A stretch of DNA of 55,678 nucleotides from Verrucomicrobiaceae bacterium (lineage in GTDB: Bacteria; Verrucomicrobiota; Verrucomicrobiia; Verrucomicrobiales; Verrucomicrobiaceae). Of this stretch, positions 25,260-34,809 are shown piece by piece. Both the position numbers and the translations under genes were made by a program. The notes below the pieces were generated by a model. That model ran no database searches. It saw nothing but the letters and a program-made list of their open reading frames with translations, and was not told the DNA's origin. The stretch covers positions 1 to 55,678 of the forward strand of contig JAEUHK010000109.1 of assembly GCA_016795465.1 (NCBI GenBank). The letters run 5' to 3'. The number at the start of each line of letters is the position of its first letter. Within the stretch, counting starts at the first letter, position 1.

Positions 25260-26678
25260 TTACGCGAGGATGCCTTTGACGAGGTTTCCGGCGATACCGG
25301 TGAGGCGCATGTCGAGGCCTTGGTATTTGAAGTTGAGGCGCTCGTGGTTGATGCCGAGCAAGTGGAGGATGGTGGCGTTCAGGTCGTGAACGTGGACGCC
25401 GTCGCGGACGATGTTGTAGCTGTAATCGTCGGTTTCGCCGTGGATGTGGCCTTTATTGACACCGGCTCCGGCGAGGAAGAGGCTGTAACAGCGCGGATGA
25501 TGATCGCGGCCGTAATTGGTCTCGGTGAGCGTGCCCTGCGAGTAGATGGTGCGGCCGAATTCGCCGCCCCAGACGATGAGGGTGTCATCGAGCAGGCCGC
25601 GTTGTTTGAGATCTTTGATGAGCGCGGCGGTGGCCTGGTCGGTATCGCGGCATTGGCCTTTGATGGCATTCGGAAGGCCACCGTGATGGTCCCAGCCCAT
25701 GTGGAAGAGCTGGATGCAGCGCACATCGCGTTCAGCGAGTCGTCGGGCGAGCAGGCAGTTCGCGGCGTAGGTGCCGGGTTTGGACACGTCCGGGCCGTAC
25801 ATGTCCAAAATGTGCTGCGGCTCGTTTTTCGTGTCCACAAGGTCGGGCACGCTCGTCTGCATGCGGAAAGCCATCTCGTATTGAGCGATGCGCGTGGCCG
25901 TTTCGGGATCGCCGAAGGCTTGGAAGTCTTTTTGGTTCAGCGCGGCGAGCTCATCGAGCATCTGGCGGCGCATCGGGCGATCCACGCCGGACGGATTCGA
26001 GAGATAAAGCACGGGATCGCCTGAATTGCGGAAGCGCACACCGGCGTGATGCGTGGGCAGGAAACCGCTGCCCCAAAGTCGATCGTAAAGCGGCTGGTCA
26101 TCGCGACGGCCGGTGCCGAACGACGTCATGACGACGTAGGCCGGCAGATCGCGATTCAGGCTGCCGAGGCCGTAGCTGAGCCAGGAGCCAATGCTGGGCC
26201 GTCCGGCGAGTTGCGAGCCGGTTTGGCAAAACGTGATCGCGGGATCGTGATTGATCGCCTCGGTGAACATCGAGCGGATGAGGCAGATCTCGTCGGAGAC
26301 ACCGCTGATGTTCGGAATGAGCTCGCTGAGCTCCATGCCGCTCTTGCCATGCTTCGCGAACTTGAACATCGACGGCGCGACGGGGAAGGATTTTTGCCCC
26401 GAGGTCATCGTGGTGAGTCGCTGACCTTGGCGAATCGACTCCGGCAGGTCTTTGGCGCGTTGCGCGGCCATCTGCGGCTTTGGATCGAAGAGGTCCATCT
26501 GCGACGGCGCACCGCTTTGAAACAAATAGATGATGCGCTTGGCCTTCGGCGCGTAGTTCGGGAAAGAAGTCGCGCCATTGAGCTGCGCCAGCGCGGCAGT
26601 GCCGACAGCAGCGGCGGAGTTGCGGAGGAAGATGCGGCGATTGAGCGCATCCTGAAGCTGGAAGGAGTCGGTTTTCAT
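25260..26678 (-). CDS. DUF1501 domain-containing secreted protein
   Basis: A 472-residue protein with a Tat-type leader (LNRRIFLRNSAAAVGTAALA). It belongs to the DUF1501 family, distantly related to sulfatases/alkaline phosphatases. Landmarks are KRIIYLFQSGAPSQMDLFDPKP, the Cys-Ile-Gln-Leu-Phe stretch before WDHHGG, and GGEFGRTIYSQG followed by GRDHHPRC. The His/Asp-rich loops could bind metal, but activity is not established. It is encoded four bases after its usual partner, the DUF1549/DUF1553 protein, and probably translated from the same message. It ends the long leftward gene run. Confidence 0.9.
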   Translation of the reverse strand: MKTDSFQLQDALNRRIFLRNSAAAVGTAALAQLNGATSFPNYAPKAKRIIYLFQSGAPSQMDLFDPKPQMAAQRAKDLPESIRQGQRLTTMTSGQKSFPVAPSMFKFAKHGKSGMELSELIPNISGVSDEICLIRSMFTEAINHDPAITFCQTGSQLAGRPSIGSWLSYGLGSLNRDLPAYVVMTSFGTGRRDDQPLYDRLWGSGFLPTHHAGVRFRNSGDPVLYLSNPSGVDRPMRRQMLDELAALNQKDFQAFGDPETATRIAQYEMAFRMQTSVPDLVDTKNEPQHILDMYGPDVSKPGTYAANCLLARRLAERDVRCIQLFHMGWDHHGGLPNAIKGQCRDTDQATAALIKDLKQRGLLDDTLIVWGGEFGRTIYSQGTLTETNYGRDHHPRCYSLFLAGAGVNKGHIHGETDDYSYNIVRDGVHVHDLNATILHLLGINHERLNFKYQGLDMRLTGIAGNLVKGILA

Positions 26679-26682
26679 AAAA

Positions 26683-29600
26683 TCAGTCGCGAGTGACGAC
26701 GCGGTCGAGGTTGAGCAACACAGAGGCGGTCGTGGTGTAAGCGGCGAGTTCGGCGGGGTTCAGTTTGTCGTCGGCTTTGAGCATGCCTTGAGCGAGCAGG
26801 GCTTTGGCGTCATCGGGCTTCGCGTTGAAGGCGGCGAGGCGGGCTTGATAGCCTTTGACGAGTTTTTGGAGCGAATCGGCGTCGATGGCATGCGCGGTGG
26901 CACGTTGATAGCCGTAGGCGATGCGTTGCTCGGGCGTGGTGCCGCCGCTGGTCATCATTTGCTGCGCGAGACCGCGTGCGGCTTCGACGAAGGTGACTTC
27001 ATTCAGCAGCGAGAGGGCTTGCAACGGGGTGTTCGTGCGGCTGCGTTTCACGGTGCAGACTTCACGCGTCGGCGCGTCGAACATGAGCATCGTGGGCGGT
27101 GCGGCGGTGCGTTTCCAGATGGTGTAGAAGCTGCGGCGATACAGGCCTTCGCCGCTGTCGGCCTTGTAGCCGCGGAGGTCGCCGTATTTGCTGGTTTCGT
27201 CCCACACGCCTTCGGGCATGTAGGGTTTCACGCTGGGGCCGCCGACCTTCGGCACGAGCAGGCCGGCGATGGCGAGCGCTTGATCGCGCACGACTTCACC
27301 ACCGAGACGGAAACGGGGTCCACGGGCGAGAAGGCGGTTGTCGGGGTCTTTTTCGAGCAAGGCGGGCGTAACTTTGCTGCTTTGACGATACGCGGCGCTC
27401 ATGACGATGAGTTTCTGCATCTTCTTCATGTCCCAACCGGTGCGGATGAACTCGGTGGCGAGCCAGTCGAGCAATTCGGGATGCACGGGATACTCAGCCT
27501 GCGAGCCGAGGTTCTCCGCGGTCTTGCTGATGCCGTAGCCGAAGAATTTTTCCCAGGTGCGATTGATCCAAACGCGAGCAGTGAGCGGGTTCGCGGGATC
27601 CACGAGCCACTTCGCGAGGCCGAGGCGATTCACGGGCGCGTCCTTCGGCATCGGCGGCAGCACGGCGGGTGTGTTCATGCTGACCTTGGCGTCCGGTTTG
27701 TCGTATTCGCCGCGTTTGAGCACGAAGGTGTCACGCACCGGGCCTTCCTGCATGACCATGACGTTTGGCAAAGCGCGGTCGAAGTCATCGTAAGCCCGCT
27801 GCGCCTTCGCGAGTGCTGCATCGGCCTGCTTGAGCGGATTCGGAACGTTGGCGCGGAAGAAGGCCTCGATGTCTTTTTTCTGCTGCGGCGTGCGTTTGGT
27901 CGCGGGTGTCTCGATGGCGAGTTGCAGCGCGGGTGAGAACGGCTCGCCGCTGAGCTTCACCGCGTCCGGCGGCAAACTGGAGGCGGAGAGGCGGAAGCGG
28001 CCGATGTTGTGCCCGCCGATGGCTTCCATGCGCACGCGGAGCAGCAGCATGGCGCCTTTTTCAGCAGCGATGGCCTCCTGCATCACAAACATGGCGCGGC
28101 GATTTTCTTTGCGCGTGGGTCCATCGACGGCCCAGGCATTCCGACGGCCTTTGCCGAGCACGTTGGCGATTTCGTAGCCTTTTTGCGAGTAGTCGGCCTC
28201 GGCTTTTTTCAGCGGCAAAAGCTCCTGCTTGCCGTTCGCATGCCTCACATAGACATCGAAGGCGCTGAGGGCGAAATTGCTGTTGCTGTAGCGACCGGGG
28301 CCGCCGCCGGGCAACGAGGGATCGGTGAGGCATTCGAGCAGGAAGGCGGATGCGCCTTGCTCTGGCAGCGGGGCATCGAAAACATACACATCCTTTTGCG
28401 GATTCGCGCCGGTGGCGAGGTAGCTGCCATCGGGCTGCTTCACGAGCGCCGTGCCGTTTTTGGATTCGACCTTCGTCGGCGTGAGCGGTGCCCAGACGAC
28501 CTTCATCTTGCCGAGCGTCTCCTGCGCTTTGGGTTCCCAGGCGGCGATGAGTTGCGGGAGCTGCTTGGTGAGCTCGGCGACCTTCGATTTGGCCTGTTTC
28601 ACCTCCGCATCGAGCTGCGTGAGCTTTTGCTCCTGCTCCGGCGTGGCGACGGTGGTCACGGGAAGGCTGTTGCCGCCACTGCGGTTGGATGCGCCCTGGA
28701 TGGTGCCGCTTTCCGGCACGTTGTTGAAGAAGGCGAAGAAGGAATAGAAGTCCTTCATCGTGAGCGGGTCGTATTTGTGATCGTGGCAACGGCAGCAGCC
28801 CATCGTGAGGCCCATCCAGGTGGCGCTGGTGGTCTCCACGCGGTCCATGATGTTCTCGATGCGCCATTCCTCGGCGATGATGCCGCCCTCGCCATTGATG
28901 CGATGGTTGCGATTGAAACCGGTGGCGACGATTTGATCGCGTTTCGCGTTCGGAATGAGGTCGCCGGCGATCTGCTCGATGGTGAACTGGTCGAAGGGCT
29001 TGTTGTCGTTGAAGGCTTTGATCACCCAATCACGCCAAGGCCACATCTGGCGGCTGCTGTCGGTTTGAAAGCCGTTAGAGTCGGCGTAGCGGGCGTAGTC
29101 CAGCCACTGCATGGCCATGCGCTCGCCGTAGTGCTGGCTGGCGAGGAGCTTGTCCACGTAGGCTTCGTATTTCGCATCGGACCAGTCTGACAGGTCAGAC
29201 ATGTCGGACATGCTCGGCGGCAGTCCCGTGAGATCCAAAGCCACACGCCGCATCTGCGTCGCCGCATCGGCGGGCGGAGACATTTTGAGGCCTTCTTTTT
29301 CCAAACGGGTCGCGATGAAGCGATCCACCGGATGCTCCACACCCGCGACCTTTGGTGGCTCGGTGCGCACCGGCGTGATGAAGGCCCAGTGGCCCTGATA
29401 CTCGGCACCTTCGGCGATCCATTGCTTCAAGATGGCCTTCTCGGTGCTGGTGAGCGGTTTGCCGCTTTTCTCCGGCGGCATGACGTCGTCGTGCGAGTCA
29501 TCCAGCATCACGCGGGCGATGAGTTCGCTCTTTTCCGGACTGCCCGGCACCAGCGCGATCTCGCCGGACTCCGCGGGCTTCATCGCCTCCGCGCGGAGAT

Positions 29601-29751
29601 CGAGCCGGAGCTCGCCTTTGCGATGGCTGGCATCCGCGCCGTGGCAGTGAAAGCACTTGTCCGAGAGGATCGGCCGCACATCGCGGTTGAATTGGATCTT
29701 CTCCGCGAGGAGCGAGGCAGGGAGAATGAGGAAAAACAGGGGGCGAAACAT
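26683..29751 (-). CDS. PSCyt1-DUF1549-DUF1553 secreted haem protein
   Basis: A 1022-residue exported protein with the classic planctomycete/verrucomicrobial arrangement. It has a signal peptide, a PSCyt1 haem module with CFHCH at 33-37 (ILSDKCFHCHGADAS), PSCyt2/DUF1549 from about 140 to 350 (DLTGLPPS, HYGERMAMQWLDYARYADSNG), a middle beta region with a short coiled segment, and PSD1/DUF1553 from about 720 to 990 (INRTWEKFFGYG, TNTPLQALSLLN). It likely takes part in periplasmic polymer degradation with DUF1501; this is inferred from association. A 9-bp repeat, encoding Met/Leu/Trp-Ser-Asp steps, replaces the normal loop after DLTGLPPS at residues 180-192. Confidence 0.92.
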   Translation of the reverse strand: MFRPLFFLILPASLLAEKIQFNRDVRPILSDKCFHCHGADASHRKGELRLDLRAEAMKPAESGEIALVPGSPEKSELIARVMLDDSHDDVMPPEKSGKPLTSTEKAILKQWIAEGAEYQGHWAFITPVRTEPPKVAGVEHPVDRFIATRLEKEGLKMSPPADAATQMRRVALDLTGLPPSMSDMSDLSDWSDAKYEAYVDKLLASQHYGERMAMQWLDYARYADSNGFQTDSSRQMWPWRDWVIKAFNDNKPFDQFTIEQIAGDLIPNAKRDQIVATGFNRNHRINGEGGIIAEEWRIENIMDRVETTSATWMGLTMGCCRCHDHKYDPLTMKDFYSFFAFFNNVPESGTIQGASNRSGGNSLPVTTVATPEQEQKLTQLDAEVKQAKSKVAELTKQLPQLIAAWEPKAQETLGKMKVVWAPLTPTKVESKNGTALVKQPDGSYLATGANPQKDVYVFDAPLPEQGASAFLLECLTDPSLPGGGPGRYSNSNFALSAFDVYVRHANGKQELLPLKKAEADYSQKGYEIANVLGKGRRNAWAVDGPTRKENRRAMFVMQEAIAAEKGAMLLLRVRMEAIGGHNIGRFRLSASSLPPDAVKLSGEPFSPALQLAIETPATKRTPQQKKDIEAFFRANVPNPLKQADAALAKAQRAYDDFDRALPNVMVMQEGPVRDTFVLKRGEYDKPDAKVSMNTPAVLPPMPKDAPVNRLGLAKWLVDPANPLTARVWINRTWEKFFGYGISKTAENLGSQAEYPVHPELLDWLATEFIRTGWDMKKMQKLIVMSAAYRQSSKVTPALLEKDPDNRLLARGPRFRLGGEVVRDQALAIAGLLVPKVGGPSVKPYMPEGVWDETSKYGDLRGYKADSGEGLYRRSFYTIWKRTAAPPTMLMFDAPTREVCTVKRSRTNTPLQALSLLNEVTFVEAARGLAQQMMTSGGTTPEQRIAYGYQRATAHAIDADSLQKLVKGYQARLAAFNAKPDDAKALLAQGMLKADDKLNPAELAAYTTTASVLLNLDRVVTRD
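29177..29212. repeat. 9-bp periodic repeat (TCNGACNNG x4) inside the DUF1553 gene
   Basis: Four consecutive 9-bp units (TCGGACCAG, TCTGACAGG, TCAGACATG, TCGGACATG) lie in frame within the coding region. On the minus strand they encode Met-Ser-Asp / Leu-Ser-Asp / Trp-Ser-Asp steps at a surface loop. Related units occur at 30999-31025 and 42391-42435. Confidence 0.8.
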
Positions 29752-29814
29752 GGTCGGAAGTATGTACGGCCAGCGCAGCCCCCAGATTGGAGGCTTTTTA
29801 TGTCTTATCCTGCC

Positions 29815-30969
29815 TCAGCGTTGGGCCACCGCGGCGAGCTTTTCGCCGGCGGCGTGGAGCGTGTCCTCCTTTTTGGCAAAGTGGAAGCGGATGAAACGAT
29901 GCTCCGGCTCGCGGAAAAAGCTGCTGCCCGGCACGCCGGCCACACCGATCTCCCTCACGAACCATTCCGCCGCCTCCGTGTCCGTGGCAAAGCCGAGCGA
30001 GGAGATGTCCAGCAGCACATAGTAGGCACCTTGCGGCTCGGTGAAGGGCAGTCCGGTGCGGCGGAGGTGGCTCAGGAAGACATCGCGCTTCGCCGTGTAG
30101 GTGGCGCGAAGGCCCGCGTAGTAGCTGTCGGGCAGTTCGAGACCTGCGATGGCGGCTTCCTGCAAAGGCGCGGCGGCTCCCACCGTGAGGAAATCATGCA
30201 CCTTGCGTGCCTGCGCGATGATGTGCGGCGCGGCCTGCACATAACCGAGACGCCAGCCGGTGATCGAGTAGGTCTTCGAGAGCGAATTGCACACGATCAC
30301 ACGCTCGGCCGCTCCCGGCAGCGAGTGCATGTACACATGCTGGCGTGGCTCATACACGATGTGCTCGTAAGGCTCGTCCGTGATGACAAAGGCATCGTGC
30401 TTCTCCGCGAGGTCGAGGATGGTTTGGAGTTCCTCGCGGGTAAAGACCTTGCCCGTGGGGTTCGAGGGATTGCACACGATGATGGCCTTCGCGCCTTGCT
30501 GGAAGGCACGGGCCAGCTCATCCGGATCAAAGCCGAAGTGCGGCGGGCGCAGCGGCACATAGATGGGCTGCGCACCGCTGAGGATGGCATCCGCGCCGTA
30601 GTTCTCGTAGAAAGGCGAGAAGATGATGACCTTGTCGCCCGGATTGCAGCAGGTCATCATCGCGCACATCATCGCCTCGGTGCTGCCGCAGGTGACCACA
30701 AGGTTTTGATCCGGATCGACCGGCGCACCGGAGAAGCGCGTGATTTTCGCCGCCAGCGCCTGCCGGAATCGCGGCGCACCCCACGTCACCGCATACTGAT
30801 GAAACGGGCCGCGTGTCGCACGTTCCAATGCTGCGAGGATTTCCTCCGGCGGATCGAAGTCGGGAAAGCCTTGGGAGAGATTGATCGCGCCATGCTGGTT
30901 CGAGAGCCGCGTCATGGCGCGGATGACCGATTCAGTGAAATGGGAAAGGCGTGAGGCGGTGGCTGGCAT
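29815..30969 (-). CDS. PLP-dependent aminotransferase class I/II
   Basis: A 384-residue fold-type I aminotransferase. Landmarks are INLSQGFPDFDPP near 29-41, TCGSTEAM, the PLP-phosphate region, CNPSNPTGK, DEPYEHIVY, and the PLP lysine Lys232 in NSLSKTYSITGWRLGY. The overall pattern is closest to the methionine/kynurenine aminotransferase (YbdL/KAT-like) subgroup, so the amino donor may be Met, Gln or an aromatic residue; substrate not proven. I start at 30969. The open frame upstream runs through the FtsK-like gene in another register and is not real. It lies 38 bp after the FtsK-like gene and 63 bp before the DUF1553 gene. Confidence 0.9.
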   Translation of the reverse strand: MPATASRLSHFTESVIRAMTRLSNQHGAINLSQGFPDFDPPEEILAALERATRGPFHQYAVTWGAPRFRQALAAKITRFSGAPVDPDQNLVVTCGSTEAMMCAMMTCCNPGDKVIIFSPFYENYGADAILSGAQPIYVPLRPPHFGFDPDELARAFQQGAKAIIVCNPSNPTGKVFTREELQTILDLAEKHDAFVITDEPYEHIVYEPRQHVYMHSLPGAAERVIVCNSLSKTYSITGWRLGYVQAAPHIIAQARKVHDFLTVGAAAPLQEAAIAGLELPDSYYAGLRATYTAKRDVFLSHLRRTGLPFTEPQGAYYVLLDISSLGFATDTEAAEWFVREIGVAGVPGSSFFREPEHRFIRFHFAKKEDTLHAAGEKLAAVAQR

Positions 30970-30998
30970 GGAGCGCTTTCTTTGGCAAGCCGGGACGA

Positions 30999-31025
30999 TC
31001 CGACAAGTCAGACTTGCCCGACCCA
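30999..31025. repeat. 9-bp periodic repeat across the FtsK-like gene stop codon
   Basis: Three 9-bp units (TCCGACAAG, TCAGACTTG, CCCGACCCA) lie at the end of the FtsK-like gene. The middle unit supplies the last two codons and the TGA stop on the minus strand. They match the TCNGACNNG pattern seen inside two haem protein genes. Confidence 0.65.
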
Positions 31026-34000
31026 ATCCGCCCCCGGCAGCGCAAACGGCCGGAAGACCTCCATCCGTGACTCGTGCTCGGAGTAAAACAGAGCGCGATT
31101 CAGGCCCAGCGATCCCGCTTTGGGGGAATCGATGAGGCTCGCCGAGTCGTTCGCGCTCATTTGGAAGAGCACGCGCATGCCGAGCTCGCTCAGCGCTTTG
31201 CGGCTGAGGCAGCGCTGGATGTTGTTCAGTGTGTCGAGGCTGGTGATGAGATGGATGCCGAGGGACGGGCCTTCGTTGATGATTTCGTTGAGCTGGTTGC
31301 CGGGCTTGGGCGAATCGTCGCCGCCGAAGGAGAAATCCTCCTCGTAGCGCAGTTTGCGGAACTTTTGCAGGCCGTGCACGAGCAGGAAGATCGGCGGATC
31401 GCCCGCGCTGCCTTCGTCGCTGCGGCGTTTCATCTCGGCGTGGACCTCGGCGATGAAATCGGGCGCTTCGTGGCCCTGTGTGACCTTCGCGTGGCCCTTG
31501 GCGGCAGAGGCTTCGAGGAAAGCGAACTCCGGCGTGTCGGTGAGAGCGCCGTGGATGAGGTAAAACGCGGGCGCTTTGTCCTTCGGATGCTGTGCGGCGA
31601 GTCCGATGATGGCGAGACCGAGAATTGCGGCGATGGCCTCGTCGTTCTGGCCGACGAGCAGCAGGTGACGACCGCTTTGACGCGGGAACATCGCATCGGT
31701 GGGGCCCTTGATCGCGTTCGGGAGGCCCAACCACACGCGTGGATCGGCGGGAGCCTTCGCGGGCGGATTTTCGAGCGCGGCAGCCAAAAGCGGGTTGTCG
31801 CGAACATCAGCCGGCATGTTGCCTTCGAAGACGATGGGCCGCTTTTTGCCAAATCCGCGTGTTTGAGCCAGCGTGGCCACTTTGGCGAGGTTTTCGTCGC
31901 GCTCCTCGTCGGTGAGCCAGACGACCTGGAAGGGCGAATTGCCCTCCAAAGCGCCCGCGGCGTCGTTGTAGATGCCTTCACCGGGGCGCGAGAGCATGCG
32001 AGCCGCCGTGTTGCCTTCGTCCATGATCAGCGCGGCATCGGCTTCATTGCACTGAAGCGCGATACGGATGACCATTTGGCCCAACGTCGTGCGAGCGAGC
32101 GTGTAGGCACCGCCGAGCGTTTGAGAGCCGAGAAAGACGTGAATGCCGAACGCACGGCCCTGACGCACGATGCGGTCGAGCAGCAGCGCGGCACCTTGAG
32201 CCACCGAATCGTCCTCGACGAAGAATTCCTGGAACTCGTCGATGATGAGCATGCTGCGCGGCATCGGCTCCGTGCCGCCAGCGCGTTTGTAACCGGCCAG
32301 ATCTTGAGCGCCGAGCTTGCGATACAACTCGCCGCGGCGTTTCAATTCCTCGTCGATGCGTTGCAGCACGCTCAGCGCGAACTCGCGGTCGCTTTCGATC
32401 GCGATGACCTTGGCGTGCGGCAGTTTCGCATCGGCGTAGCACTTGAACTCGACGCCTTTTTTGAAGTCGATGAGGTAAAACTCGATCTCGTCCGGGCTGC
32501 ATGTGAGGGCGAGGTTCGTGATGATGATGTGCAGCAACGTCGATTTGCCCGAACCGGTCTTCCCGGCGAGCAACGCGTGCTGCTTCGTGCCTTTGCCGAT
32601 GGCGAGGTATTGCAGCTTCGTGGCACCGGTGCGGCCGATGGCGATGCGCAACTCGTTGGTGGTGCTTTCGCTCCACATTTCCTTCGGTGCGACGACCGAA
32701 AACGGCACCTGCACGCGATTCGAATCGATGCTGGCCTGTCCAATCTGATGCGCGAGGTCCGCGGCGATGTCATCGCTGACAAACGGATCGAGTTGAAGCG
32801 TCGAAATGCCGCCAAAGCTCACCAAGCCCTTTTCGCGAACGAGGCGGACGGTGAATTTGCGCAAATCCTCGGCGCTGAGGCCTTCCGGCAGGTTGTGACG
32901 GCGATCCCAATGCACGAGCGTGAACACGCCGCATCGCGGGCCGCTGGCTAGGATGCTCTTCAGGCGTGCCATCGCGCTCTCGCTGAAGCCCGCGGGCAGT
33001 CCGGCGATGACGAGGAAGTGGTATTTCTCCGCCACGCTGCCCGCTTGCTCGTTGTACTCGGTGATCGTGGCGTATTCGTTGCGCAGGTACATCTGGATGA
33101 CCTTCTCGACGTGCTCATTGAGCTCTTGAAGGCGTTCTTCGATGTGATCCCGCTGCGTCCAGATGCGGCGGTTGATCAAAGCAGGCTCGTAATCGGCCAG
33201 ATGCATCAAACCGGCGAAATTTTGCCCAAGGCCGACGGCGTCGATGATCGTGAAGTGTGCTTTTCCGGGAGGCGCGGTCTTCAAGATGCGGAAGATGAGG
33301 CTGTTCATCACCTCCGGCACCCACTTGCCGCCATCGTCATCCGTTTCGATGAGCAGCGAGGCTTCTTGCGGAAAGGTGAGTGCCAGCGGCAGCGAAACGT
33401 GCTCGTGGCCTGCGAGGCTCAGCGGCGTGTCCTTGGCGAAAATCGCGGCTTCCTTGCTCAAATCGAGCTTCAACTCTGCAAAGCGGCTGTGCGGCGGAAA
33501 AGTCGTCGGCGCGGTATAATCGGCGCTCCACGGCGTGGCGGTGATTTGAGCGGCTTCGTCGATTTTAGCCAGCAAATCAGGGATCTTCGCCTGCCACTCG
33601 GCTTCAAGGTCGGTCCAGCGTTTCTTCGTGTTTGCGTCGAAAGCGCCCATGTCGAGCTGGAAGCGGGACTCGAGCTGATTTCGGCGGTCGATGAAGGGTG
33701 CTTCCGCCTGCGCGAGGTGTGCGTTCTTTTGCTCGTCGAGATACTTCAAGTTGCGCTGAAGCAGTCGCTCATTGCGCTGGAGGCAGCGCGGAATCTGTGT
33801 GGCGAGCCGCTTCTGCATCGCGGCCTTGAAGTTCTGCGCGATTTCATCCGCGCGATTCCAATCCGTGGTGATTTGCGCATCAAGCGAATCATGAACGGCC
33901 TGGGCCTCTGCATTTGCCGCATCGATTGCCCCATTCAGCTCTGCGACAGCCGTCTCGTAGTCATGAACCGAGGCACTGAGTTGTTGGAGATCGACCGCAG

Positions 34001-34625
34001 GCTTGCTGAACATCTTCAACAAGCCTCCGCTCCGCGCAGCGAGTTGCTCCTCATATCTAGTCGCCTGGGCTTCGATGCTCTCGACACGTGCGGGCATCTC
34101 GGAAAGCGTTCGCACCGTCGGCTTGGGGTCGCCTTGGCGTGTCAGTCGATCGCCAGTGGACTTCAAAACAGCGAGAAGCCGGTCTTTGGCTGCTGTCAGC
34201 TTCTCTGCGAAAGGCGCGGCGGTGGCGTCGATCTCGGCGAGCCGGTTCTTGAGCTGGGTTTGAGCCTGAATACGACGCACCTGGAGCCTTCCCAGCCAGG
34301 TCTCTCGTTCTTTTTGCATCATGGCAGGCAGGTCGCGCTCGATGCGGTGCTGGTAGCGCTGGAAGAAATCGGCACGTGCTTGATGACGTTTGCGGAAGTC
34401 CTCCTTGTAGCCCTCCCATTGCTCCGAAACAGCGGCGGCGGCGACGGCCCATTCGGCGCTGAGGTCCTCCAGCCGTTGAAGATGGGCCTGCTCGGCGGTG
34501 TAGCGCTTTGCTTTGGTGTCGCGGGAAATCTGCTCGGTCCGCTGGGCAAAGGATGCTGCGCTGTCCCGCAGCGTGGTGAACGTGGTCAGAATGCCCGAGG
34601 CGCGGAGGTCAGTAGGTTTGTTCAC
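31008..34625 (-). CDS. FtsK/SpoIIIE (EccC-like) ATPase with N-terminal coiled coil
   Basis: A 1205-residue protein. Residues about 1-360 are helical and heptad-rich. A first ATPase-like domain (about 385-650) lacks a Walker A. The central FtsK/SpoIIIE domain has Walker A AGKTGSGKST (687-696), Walker B SMLIIDEF (791-798) and the family strand RQGRAFGIHVFLGSQT. A third ATPase-like domain (about 960-1195) has strands such as GRHLLLVG and GIHLITSLD but no P-loop. Three tandem ATPase domains recall EccC of type VII secretion, but I see no membrane segment. The start is GTG at 34625, overlapping the upstream 66-residue gene by 17 bases. Coupling to two small helical proteins supports secretion or substrate pumping. 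A DNA translocase or conflict-system ATPase is the alternative. Confidence 0.88.
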   Translation of the reverse strand: MNKPTDLRASGILTTFTTLRDSAASFAQRTEQISRDTKAKRYTAEQAHLQRLEDLSAEWAVAAAAVSEQWEGYKEDFRKRHQARADFFQRYQHRIERDLPAMMQKERETWLGRLQVRRIQAQTQLKNRLAEIDATAAPFAEKLTAAKDRLLAVLKSTGDRLTRQGDPKPTVRTLSEMPARVESIEAQATRYEEQLAARSGGLLKMFSKPAVDLQQLSASVHDYETAVAELNGAIDAANAEAQAVHDSLDAQITTDWNRADEIAQNFKAAMQKRLATQIPRCLQRNERLLQRNLKYLDEQKNAHLAQAEAPFIDRRNQLESRFQLDMGAFDANTKKRWTDLEAEWQAKIPDLLAKIDEAAQITATPWSADYTAPTTFPPHSRFAELKLDLSKEAAIFAKDTPLSLAGHEHVSLPLALTFPQEASLLIETDDDGGKWVPEVMNSLIFRILKTAPPGKAHFTIIDAVGLGQNFAGLMHLADYEPALINRRIWTQRDHIEERLQELNEHVEKVIQMYLRNEYATITEYNEQAGSVAEKYHFLVIAGLPAGFSESAMARLKSILASGPRCGVFTLVHWDRRHNLPEGLSAEDLRKFTVRLVREKGLVSFGGISTLQLDPFVSDDIAADLAHQIGQASIDSNRVQVPFSVVAPKEMWSESTTNELRIAIGRTGATKLQYLAIGKGTKQHALLAGKTGSGKSTLLHIIITNLALTCSPDEIEFYLIDFKKGVEFKCYADAKLPHAKVIAIESDREFALSVLQRIDEELKRRGELYRKLGAQDLAGYKRAGGTEPMPRSMLIIDEFQEFFVEDDSVAQGAALLLDRIVRQGRAFGIHVFLGSQTLGGAYTLARTTLGQMVIRIALQCNEADAALIMDEGNTAARMLSRPGEGIYNDAAGALEGNSPFQVVWLTDEERDENLAKVATLAQTRGFGKKRPIVFEGNMPADVRDNPLLAAALENPPAKAPADPRVWLGLPNAIKGPTDAMFPRQSGRHLLLVGQNDEAIAAILGLAIIGLAAQHPKDKAPAFYLIHGALTDTPEFAFLEASAAKGHAKVTQGHEAPDFIAEVHAEMKRRSDEGSAGDPPIFLLVHGLQKFRKLRYEEDFSFGGDDSPKPGNQLNEIINEGPSLGIHLITSLDTLNNIQRCLSRKALSELGMRVLFQMSANDSASLIDSPKAGSLGLNRALFYSEHESRMEVFRPFALPGADWVGQV

Positions 34626-34809
34626 AGTCTTTGCGGATCTTTTTGATGAGGATTTCGAGCTCGTTCAGCATCACTCCGGCCTTGTTGACCATGCCGGGCA
34701 AGGCCTCCAGATACTGCTTTTCGAATTCGAGCGCCTGGGAGTCCCGCCAGTGCACCTTGGTGGCGTGCCAGCGTTCGGAGAGCTCACGGGCGTTTTGGGT
34801 CAGGCTCAT
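34609..34809 (-). CDS. Small helical WXG100-like protein
   Basis: A 66-residue protein, nearly all helical, ending in Tyr. It carries a Trp-x-Asp turn (HWRDSQALEFEKQYLEAL, Trp21) followed by a Phe eight residues later and a long amphipathic helix. This recalls the turn and second helix of WXG100 proteins, with Asp replacing Gly and a shortened first helix. It is locked between its neighbours: its ATG overlaps the upstream stop (ATGA) and its 3' end overlaps the FtsK-like start by 17 bases. This kind of coupling suggests a fixed-ratio complex. The WXG100 relationship is my inference from pattern, not a database match. Confidence 0.7.
   Translation of the reverse strand: MSLTQNARELSERWHATKVHWRDSQALEFEKQYLEALPGMVNKAGVMLNELEILIKKIRKDCEQTY

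Noticed and set aside
30970..31734. Upstream extension of the aminotransferase frame
   Set aside because: It overlaps the FtsK-like gene in another register and has no similarity to the family; Met at 30969 matches the usual N terminus.
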